A program made the position numbers and the translations under genes. From JAXDLH01 sp034666705 (GTDB lineage: Bacteria > Chloroflexota > UBA6077 > SHYK01), in the NCBI GenBank assembly GCA_034666705.1, contig JAXDLH010000358.1, positions 1-5,136 on the forward strand: 5,136 bases of DNA, read 5' to 3'. Below the pieces are notes generated by a model, which saw nothing but the letters and a program-made list of their open reading frames with translations, did not search any database and was not told the DNA's origin. Below are positions 1 through 5,136 of this stretch, piece by piece. Position 1 is the first letter of the stretch; each line of letters opens with the position of its first letter.

Positions 1-1790
1 TCGCCCCGTGGACCCTGGGTGGCGGTGCGGATGCGCTCGATTGGAATTTTCGGGGTCCGGTCCATATACAGGAGGCCGTTTGCCTCCTGGTAGGTGTCGG
101 TGAACTGCGTATAGCAGAAGCCGGAGAACAGATCGATGCGCCGCACCGCGTCGAGCAGCCGCTCATAGCTGTCCGCCAGCTCCGCGGGCGAGCCCGCCCG
201 CGTGTATCCCCACGTGCCCCTGGGATTCGGTGCGTAGCTTATGCCACCAAACTCGGAAAGCACGATCGGGCGGTTCGCCCCAGCCTGCTCTCCGAGCAGC
301 AACATGCGCCCTCCGGGCCGCTCGCGCGCGAGGAGGCGGGGCTGCTCGCCATCGGCCCCGTATCGCCGCAGGATCCGCTCCGGTGAGGGATCGTAGTCGT
401 GGATGCCGATAACGTCCGTAGCCACGCTTTCCCAGCCGTCATTGCCAATGACGGGTCGGGTGGGATCGACCGTCCTGGTCAGGTGGTAAAGCGCCTGCAC
501 GTAGTCGCGCTCCGCCTCGACGTCAGGGAGGTTCGGTACGCCCCAGGATTCGTTGAACGGCACCCAGGTGATGATGCAGGGGTGACTGCTGTCGCGGTCG
601 AGGGCGTCGTTCCAGTCGCGCAGAACCCGTTGGATCGAGGTCCTGGTGAAGCGATATGCGCTCGGCATCTCTTCCCACACCAGCAGCCCGAGATGGTCCG
701 CCCAGTAGAGGTAGCGCGGATCCTCGATCTTCTGGTGCTTGCGGACGCCGTTGAATCCCATGGCCTTCGCCAGTTCGACGTCGTGCCGCAGCGCCCCATC
801 GTCGGGCGCCGTTTGTCCCGAGTCTGCCCAGTAGCCCTGGTCGAGCACCATGCGCAGCGGGTAGGGGCGTCCGTTCAGCACGAGTCGGTCACCCTGCACG
901 GCGATCGAGCGCAGCGCGGTGTAGCTCTCCACCGTGTCCACGATCTGGCCTCGACCGTCGCGCAGGGTAAGCTGCGCGGCGATCAGGGTTGGGCGCTCCG
1001 GACTCCACAACAGGGTGTTGCGCGAGTCGTCAATTCCCGGATCGGAGAAGCCGATTCGGCGGTGGACTTCGCCCGAATGGACGTTATAGCGGTCATCTGC
1101 CAGCACGACCCCGCCCGCCTCGAGTGTCACGTCGAGCCGCAGCGTGTCGTCCGGCTCGCCGTCGATCGCCACGTCGAGGTCGATCTCCCAGCGCTCCAGG
1201 CTCGGCGTCCAACTCAACCGGGCGATCCGCGGCGTGGGGACTCGCTCGAGCCACACCGTCTGCCAGATGCCCGTGGTGCGGGGGTACCAGATGCCGTGCG
1301 GCTCGGCCTGCCAATCCTGCTTGCCGCGTGGCTTCGCCAGATCGGTCGGGTCATCCTCCGCTCGTACCACCAGCTCGTGCGGGATTTCGCCGTTGACGAA
1401 CTCGGTGACGTCGAGCACAAAGGGAGTGTAGCCTCCCTCATGCTGGCCGACGCGCACGCCTTGCAGCCAGATCGTGGCACCGTAGTCCACAGCGCCAAAG
1501 TGCAACAACAGCCGCTGGCCGCGAGCGAGCGGCGGTGGGACGAAGGTGCGACGGTACCAGCAGGCCCGGAAGGGGTCGTGCATCCCGATTCCGCTGCGCA
1601 CCGTCTCGGGCGCGAATGGCACCTCGATGGCGCAGTCCCACGGCACGTCGGCGGGCCGCCACGTCCCCTTGAGGTCGAGGGCGAAGTCCCAGCGCCCGTT
1701 GAGCGAGAGCCATTCGGCGCGCACGAGCTGGGGGCGAGGGTAGCCCGGACCGCCGTGGTCCACATGTGGGTCCTTGTTGAACTCAGTCAT
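1..1790 (-). CDS. Glycoside hydrolase family 2 protein (beta-galactosidase/beta-glucuronidase-like), 3' end cut by window edge
   Basis: Likely a retaining exo-glycosidase that removes a terminal beta-linked sugar; the substrate cannot be read from sequence. Translating from the ATG at 1790 gives 596 uninterrupted codons up to the left edge with no stop. Domains in order: a jelly-roll sugar-binding domain at residues ~17-185 (PRPQLVRAEWLSLNGRWDF near the start, PHGIWYPRTTGIWQTVWLE near the end), an Ig-like sandwich at ~190-290 (LLWSPERPTL), then a TIM barrel from ~295. The acid/base is E414 in WVPFNESWG and the nucleophile is E513 in PIVLSEFGG; both are present. RKHQK at 350-354 sits where LacZ has its SHYP segment, so this is not a close LacZ. 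The last visible residues (after YTQFTDTYQEANGLLYMD) match the end of short ~600-residue GH2 enzymes, so little is missing. There is no signal peptide (MTEFNKDPHVDHGG), so it is probably cytoplasmic. The start was chosen because the conserved domain begins shortly after it; a GTG at 1829 is a weaker alternative. The ribosome binding site is poor. The gene follows the fusion gene by 42 nt, so it is probably co-transcribed. Family assignment is firm and specificity is open. Confidence 0.93.
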   Translation of the reverse strand, partial: MTEFNKDPHVDHGGPGYPRPQLVRAEWLSLNGRWDFALDLKGTWRPADVPWDCAIEVPFAPETVRSGIGMHDPFRACWYRRTFVPPPLARGQRLLLHFGAVDYGATIWLQGVRVGQHEGGYTPFVLDVTEFVNGEIPHELVVRAEDDPTDLAKPRGKQDWQAEPHGIWYPRTTGIWQTVWLERVPTPRIARLSWTPSLERWEIDLDVAIDGEPDDTLRLDVTLEAGGVVLADDRYNVHSGEVHRRIGFSDPGIDDSRNTLLWSPERPTLIAAQLTLRDGRGQIVDTVESYTALRSIAVQGDRLVLNGRPYPLRMVLDQGYWADSGQTAPDDGALRHDVELAKAMGFNGVRKHQKIEDPRYLYWADHLGLLVWEEMPSAYRFTRTSIQRVLRDWNDALDRDSSHPCIITWVPFNESWGVPNLPDVEAERDYVQALYHLTRTVDPTRPVIGNDGWESVATDVIGIHDYDPSPERILRRYGADGEQPRLLARERPGGRMLLLGEQAGANRPIVLSEFGGISYAPNPRGTWGYTRAGSPAELADSYERLLDAVRRIDLFSGFCYTQFTDTYQEANGLLYMDRTPKIPIERIRTATQGPRG

Positions 1791-1832
1791 CCCGCTTTCG
1801 CCCGTGCAGCTCGGGCCGACCGTGCCCACCTC
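1791..1832 (-). other. Short intergenic spacer between the fusion gene and the GH2 gene
   Basis: The spacer is 42 nt, a multiple of three, and contains no stop in the GH2 frame. A single TGA (1833-1835) therefore separates two genes that lie in the same frame. I see no strong Shine-Dalgarno (the bases just before the ATG are GCGAAAGCGGG). There is no terminator-like hairpin with a T-run, only a weak CCCG/CGGG pairing. This favours co-transcription. A GTG at 1829-1827 is a possible but less likely start for the GH2 gene, since no well-spaced ribosome binding site precedes it. Confidence 0.55.
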
Positions 1833-4073
1833 TCACGCTGCTATGGCCAGCTCATCGCCGCCGGCCAGGCGTACACTCCTCGCCGCCACACGATCCTCCA
1901 TATAGCGTAGCAGCGCGTCGTCGAGGGATGGCAGCAGCCACCCTCGCTCGCTCGCCAGCGCACTGTACGCCGGACGCTGCGCATCGATTCCCGGCACGCC
2001 CGGCGCGGCGCTCCAGACCCTGGTTGGGTCGAGCCCCGCCAGGCGAGCGGCCCGCCGCGCGAGCTCCGCCCAGGTGATGGCGCCGGCGTTCGCCAGGTGC
2101 CAGATGCCGCGCTCCCCGTCGATGAGCAGGTCGAGGCTTTGATCGACCAGATCCGGGACGTAGGTTGGGGAGACGACGTCGTCCGTGGCGGCGAATGGGC
2201 GCCCCGCTTCGAGCGATGCGAGCGCCTTGGTCACGAAGTTATGGTGATCCGACGGACTGAAGAAGGCGCTTGTGCGCACGACGAGCGCAGCGGGGAGCGC
2301 TGCCAGCACGACCTGCTCCGCGACGGCCTTGCTCCGCCCATAGACGTTGAGTGGCGCAACTGGGTCACTCTCGACGTACGGCGCTCGCTTCGCCCCGTCG
2401 AATACGAGGTCCGATGAGTACGTGAGGAGCGCAATGCCGCGGTCCCGACACGCGGCGGCGAGCATCGCGGGCCCGACTGCATTCTCCCGAAAGCACGCCT
2501 GTGTGTCGATCTCAGCCTCGTCGACTCGCACGTAGCCGGCGGCGTTCACGACCGCCCAGGGCCCGAAGATCTCCAGCGATCGCGCCACCGAGTCGGCATC
2601 CGCGATGTCGATCTCCTGCCGGGTCGCCAGGTGGTAGGTCAGGCCGCGCGCGATGCAGGCCCGGGCCATTGCTTGGCCCAGAGTGCCGTGTGCGCCGACG
2701 ATCAAGATCGGCGCCGCCCGTTGGGCGTGCTCGGCGGCGCGCCGGACGCCCTGGCTGCCGCCGTACCGGTATGCCGCCGGGTACTGGAGTCGCTCGGGCC
2801 GGCGCCACCACCCTTTGGTCGCAAGTACTGGATGGTCGAAGCTCCTATCGGTTGCGAGCGCGCGCGCCATAGCGGCGAGCGCCGTAGGTCGCGGCTTGGG
2901 ACTGCGCACGTCGAAGACGCCGGGTTCATAGTGGCCTGCATCGCGCGTTACCATGCTGTCCCAGTCGTACGCACCGAATAGCGACCACATCGTCACGGCG
3001 CGCAGGTCGACGCCATCGCGGCACAGGGCACACGCTGCGCTCCACACCTCGTCGATCCAGCGGAGCTGCTCCTCCCGGGTGCAGCCGTTGTGGGCCTCGG
3101 TCACCGCCAGCGGCAGGTGGTAGCGCTCCCACACCTCACGCAGGATCGTCTTGGGACCCGCAGCCCCAGCCTGGGCCACGCGCGCCGCCAACAAGTCGAC
3201 GTATCGATCAGTCCCATTGCCGCCGGGGACTTCGTCGGGGTACCGGTCGAGCCGATGGTCGAGGAACCGCTCGCTGCTCAGATAGTGGTTGATGCCGATC
3301 ACGTCCGGAGGGCACGGATGCTGTCTGAACCATTCCAGCTCGGCTTGCGAGCGGGCCAGGGGGCGGAGCCACTCCCACAGCGGGTGCGACGCGTCCATGC
3401 TTCCACACAGCAGGTCGAGGGACAACCAGCGCCGCTCGTTCTCGAACGCCGCCTGGTAGGCCAATCGGCGGGTGCTGTACGTCTTGCCCATATCTTCGGT
3501 CTGCACGAGCTGCGCCGCCGGCTGCACGATGCGAATCGCATCCATCGCGAGTATCACCGCTCGGCACTCGTTCAGCAGCGCGGTCGCGAAGCTGCGATCG
3601 TCGCGTGCATGCGGGTGCCAGTGGCCATACAGTGCGGCGAAGCGAGCCGTGGTGAGCGGCTCGTTCACCGGCGTATAAGCGTCGACCCAGGGGTAGCGCT
3701 CGGCCACCGCCGCGGCGAAGTCGGCAAGTCCCTCGGCGAAGGTCGGGTCGAGGAGGCTAGTATGCCTCGGCCCGCTGCCGTGGTGGACCAGCCCGACGAT
3801 CGGTCGAATGCCCAACTGGCGGAGTCTGTCGAGCCGCTCGTCTGCCCAGCGCCAATCTGCCCGGTCGATTCCGTTGGGAGCCGTGCGCTCCCAGAGGATT
3901 GGGTAGCGCACGGTGCGGATGCCGAGGGCGGCGATTCGGTCCAGATCGTCGAGGCGCTGGGCGTGGCCGCTACACTGCAGTTGGTCGGTGTACACCGTTC
4001 CGACGCGGGTGACCGAGCTCTCGATTCCCGCCCAGAGCTCCGGCAGCGAACTGGGCTGCGATCTCCAATTCAT
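1833..4073 (-). CDS. Bifunctional-looking fusion: GH1-like glycosidase domain + RmlD-like dTDP-4-dehydrorhamnose reductase domain
   Basis: A 746-residue protein with two domains. Residues ~10-405 form a family 1 glycoside hydrolase-like TIM barrel: RLDDLDRIAALGIRTVRYPILW (40-61, early barrel strands), an HH pair at 97-98, the acid/base motif NEP with E138, the nucleophile region VTEAHNG with E326, and MWSLFGAYDWDS (362-373) in place of the usual WSLLDNFEW. A linker of ~45 residues with a GWWRRPERLQYP segment (421-432) follows. Residues ~455-730 are an RmlD-type short-chain reductase: the nucleotide-binding glycine loop GAHGTLG (460-466), YSSDLVFDG (552-560), the catalytic pair Y578 and K582 in YGRSK, and the RPAYSALASERGW end (700-712). 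RmlD proteins reduce dTDP-4-keto-rhamnose with NAD(P)H; what this domain reduces is inferred, not known. GH1 enzymes are usually retaining beta-glycosidases. No signal peptide or membrane segment is visible. The ATG at 4073 is supported by a Shine-Dalgarno GAGGT 8 nt upstream and by the domain beginning at about residue 10. It overlaps the end of glf by 104 nt. No rmlA, rmlB or rmlC lies in the window. Similar hydrolase-RmlD fusions are, as I recall, annotated in other bacteria as family 1 glycosylhydrolase or sugar nucleotide-binding protein. Confidence 0.92.
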   Translation of the reverse strand: MNWRSQPSSLPELWAGIESSVTRVGTVYTDQLQCSGHAQRLDDLDRIAALGIRTVRYPILWERTAPNGIDRADWRWADERLDRLRQLGIRPIVGLVHHGSGPRHTSLLDPTFAEGLADFAAAVAERYPWVDAYTPVNEPLTTARFAALYGHWHPHARDDRSFATALLNECRAVILAMDAIRIVQPAAQLVQTEDMGKTYSTRRLAYQAAFENERRWLSLDLLCGSMDASHPLWEWLRPLARSQAELEWFRQHPCPPDVIGINHYLSSERFLDHRLDRYPDEVPGGNGTDRYVDLLAARVAQAGAAGPKTILREVWERYHLPLAVTEAHNGCTREEQLRWIDEVWSAACALCRDGVDLRAVTMWSLFGAYDWDSMVTRDAGHYEPGVFDVRSPKPRPTALAAMARALATDRSFDHPVLATKGWWRRPERLQYPAAYRYGGSQGVRRAAEHAQRAAPILIVGAHGTLGQAMARACIARGLTYHLATRQEIDIADADSVARSLEIFGPWAVVNAAGYVRVDEAEIDTQACFRENAVGPAMLAAACRDRGIALLTYSSDLVFDGAKRAPYVESDPVAPLNVYGRSKAVAEQVVLAALPAALVVRTSAFFSPSDHHNFVTKALASLEAGRPFAATDDVVSPTYVPDLVDQSLDLLIDGERGIWHLANAGAITWAELARRAARLAGLDPTRVWSAAPGVPGIDAQRPAYSALASERGWLLPSLDDALLRYMEDRVAARSVRLAGGDELAIAA
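2700..2860 (-). other. Interdomain junction of the GH1-RmlD fusion
   Basis: This stretch encodes approximately residues 405-458, between the last GH1-like helix (ending near MARALATD) and the first Rossmann strand (PILIVGAHG). It contains a tryptophan/arginine-rich piece, GWWRRPERLQYP, and then a more basic and alanine-rich stretch, VRRAAEHAQRAAP. The frame is continuous across the junction, with no stop and no obvious shift in base composition. The fusion therefore looks like a genuine single gene, not two genes joined by a sequencing error. Boundaries are approximate because they were placed by eye from motifs. Confidence 0.6.
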
Positions 4074-5136
4074 TCGCGATTACCTCACGTTGGTCGTCGC
4101 GCTCGCTCGTCCCTTGCAGTTTGCGGTACAGCGTGAGCGCCTGCGCGACAACTTGATCCATGTTGTAGTACTTGTAGGTTGCGAGCCGACCCACGAAGTG
4201 GACGTTCGGTGTCGCCTGGGCCAGCGCCTGGTACTGCTTGTACACCGTGGCATTCTCGGGCCGCGGCACTGGATAGTACGGGTCGCCGCTCGCGGTTGGA
4301 TATTCGTAGACCACCGTCGTCTTGTCGTGCCGCTGCCCGGTCAGGTACTTGAACTCCGTGCAGCGGGTGTACGCGTAGTCGTTGGGGTAGTTGACGACGG
4401 CCTCTGGCTGGAATATGGGCACGTCGTGGGTCTCGAAGGCGAACTGAATCGAGCGATAGGGCAATGGGCCGAACCGCAGGTCGAAGAACTCGTCGATCGG
4501 GCCGCTGTAGATCATCTCGCGGAACGGGATCACATCCACGATCTCCCGGTAATCCGTGTTGAGCATGATCTTGATGTTGGGATGCGCCAGCATCCGCTCG
4601 AACATGCGCGTGAAGCCGTGGAGCGGCATTGACTGATAGCGGTCCGTGAAATAGCGGTTGTCGCGGTTGGTGCGCACCGGCACCCGAGCGATGACCGAAG
4701 AGTCCAGCTCGGATGGATCCAGTCCCCACTGCTTGTACGTGTAGTGTTTGAAGAACTTCTCGTACAGCTCACGGCCTACCCTGCTCACGACCACGTCCTC
4801 AGAGGTCCGCACCGTCTCGCGCGGCTCGGCCCGCTCCTCGAAGAATCGCTCGAGTTCAAACGCGGTGAGGTTCAATCCATAGAGACGGTTCACCGTATCG
4901 AGGTTGATTGGAATCGGTACGAGCTGTCCGTCGACACTGCACAGCACATGGTGCTGGTAGGGTCGCCATGACGTGAACTGCGAGAGGTAGTCGAACACCT
5001 CGGCCGAGTTCGTGTGGAAGATGTGCGGGCCGTACTGGTGGATTAGCACGCCCGCCTCATCGTAGCAATCGTAGGCGTTGCCGCCGATGTGACCGCGCTT
5101 GTCTACGATCAACACGCGCTTGTGCGCCTGGCTCGC
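3970..5136 (-). CDS. glf: UDP-galactopyranose mutase, 5' end cut by window edge
   Basis: This flavoenzyme interconverts UDP-galactopyranose and UDP-galactofuranose in the cytoplasm using reduced FAD, supplying galactofuranose for surface glycans. The frame is open to the right edge (first visible residues ASQAHKR), giving 388 visible residues; numbering here is from that first residue. Only the start with the FAD GxGxxG loop is missing, roughly 20-30 residues by comparison with the family. Visible hallmarks are VLIVDKRGHIGGN (8-20, second FAD-binding strand), YGPHIFHT (35-42), YTYKQWG (132-138), DNRYFTDRYQ (159-168), the substrate-arginine region YTRCTEFKYL (256-265), and the C-terminal GRLATYKYYNMDQVV (316-330), which holds the tyrosine and aspartate that contact substrate and flavin in characterised enzymes. 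A GTG at 5115 is internal to the conserved FAD region and cannot be the true start. After about residue 340 the tail (to a TAG at 3970-3972) looks non-conserved and runs 104 nt into the next gene in another frame. First gene of the visible operon; its promoter is outside the window. Confidence 0.96.
   Translation of the reverse strand, partial: ASQAHKRVLIVDKRGHIGGNAYDCYDEAGVLIHQYGPHIFHTNSAEVFDYLSQFTSWRPYQHHVLCSVDGQLVPIPINLDTVNRLYGLNLTAFELERFFEERAEPRETVRTSEDVVVSRVGRELYEKFFKHYTYKQWGLDPSELDSSVIARVPVRTNRDNRYFTDRYQSMPLHGFTRMFERMLAHPNIKIMLNTDYREIVDVIPFREMIYSGPIDEFFDLRFGPLPYRSIQFAFETHDVPIFQPEAVVNYPNDYAYTRCTEFKYLTGQRHDKTTVVYEYPTASGDPYYPVPRPENATVYKQYQALAQATPNVHFVGRLATYKYYNMDQVVAQALTLYRKLQGTSERDDQREVIANELEIAAQFAAGALGGNRELGHPRRNGVHRPTAV
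4082..4086 (-). promoter_or_regulatory. Shine-Dalgarno site for the GH1-RmlD fusion gene
   Basis: On the minus strand the sequence reads GTGAGGTAATCGCGA and then ATG. The GAGGT core lies 8 nt before the ATG at 4073, an ideal spacing. It sits inside the glf coding sequence, so this gene can be translated by internal initiation or by coupling to glf. It supports ATG 4073 as the start despite the 104-nt overlap. Confidence 0.7.

Noticed and set aside
61..90. Inverted repeat around AGGAGGC...GCCTCCT (about 70-88) that resembles a hairpin
   Set aside because: It lies within GH2 coding sequence encoding the QEANGLL segment, has no T-run, and is most simply explained by codon choice.
1214..1765. 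Minus-strand open frame (~183 codons) inside the GH2 gene
   Set aside because: It is in a different phase from the GH2 frame, which I translated continuously and which carries all the family motifs. The alternative product is Ser/Arg/Thr-rich low-complexity sequence.
1..1790. Possibility that the GH2 region is a pseudogene or frameshifted, since several short minus-strand frames cover it
   Set aside because: Hand translation from 1790 to 1 shows one uninterrupted frame with sugar-binding, Ig-like and TIM-barrel motifs and both catalytic glutamates. The gene simply runs off the window without its stop.
1791..1832. Terminator between the fusion gene and GH2
   Set aside because: Only a weak 4-bp pairing (CCCG/CGGG) is visible, with no T-run, so a terminator is not supported.
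399..1910. Long plus-strand open frame (~503 codons) opposite the GH2 gene
   Set aside because: It lies wholly antisense to a convincing GH2 frame, its translation is Arg/Val/Pro-rich with no recognisable domain, and long antisense frames are common in GC-rich DNA because stops are rare there.
3090..4136. Plus-strand open frame (~348 codons) opposite the GH1-like domain
   Set aside because: It mirrors the GH1-like coding sequence, has no family motifs and no credible ribosome binding site, and is best read as a GC-driven shadow.
3913..4632. Plus-strand open frame (~239 codons) opposite glf
   Set aside because: It is antisense to the strongly conserved Glf C-terminal half, and its translation has no domain signature.
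5113..5115. GTG as the translation start of glf
   Set aside because: It falls inside the conserved VLIVDKRGHIGGN strand, the frame stays open upstream to the window edge, and the essential GxGxxG loop would be missing. It is an internal valine codon.

Overview
The window is a GC-rich (roughly two-thirds G+C by eye) bacterial segment that is almost entirely coding. All genes lie on the minus strand, so transcription runs from position 5136 towards position 1. I see no RNA gene, insertion sequence, CRISPR array or long repeat. The lineage cannot be fixed from the sequence. The codon use suits a GC-rich free-living bacterium (for example Chloroflexota, Actinomycetota or Pseudomonadota), and I do not commit further than that.

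Layout in order of transcription. (1) 5136-3970: UDP-galactopyranose mutase (glf), missing only its extreme N-terminus, which lies past the right edge. (2) 4073-1833: a 746-residue protein with a glycoside hydrolase family 1-like TIM barrel in its first ~405 residues and an RmlD-like (dTDP-4-dehydrorhamnose reductase) Rossmann domain in its last ~290. It begins inside the 3' end of glf, with a 104-nt overlap and its own Shine-Dalgarno sequence. (3) 1790-1: a family 2 glycoside hydrolase whose reading frame I translated by hand from its ATG to the left edge. It has no stop, carries both expected catalytic glutamates, and lacks only its last residues.

The 42-nt gap between genes 2 and 3 and the overlap between genes 1 and 2 point to one operon. 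The theme is sugar-nucleotide and glycoside metabolism: Glf makes UDP-galactofuranose, the RmlD-like domain should reduce a keto-deoxy nucleotide sugar or a related substrate, and the two hydrolase modules could trim or transfer sugars. None of the three shows an N-terminal signal peptide in the visible sequence, so they look cytoplasmic. That is unusual if the hydrolases act on a finished surface polysaccharide. The most interesting object is the GH1-RmlD fusion, which puts a putative retaining glycosidase and a sugar-nucleotide reductase on one chain directly downstream of glf.
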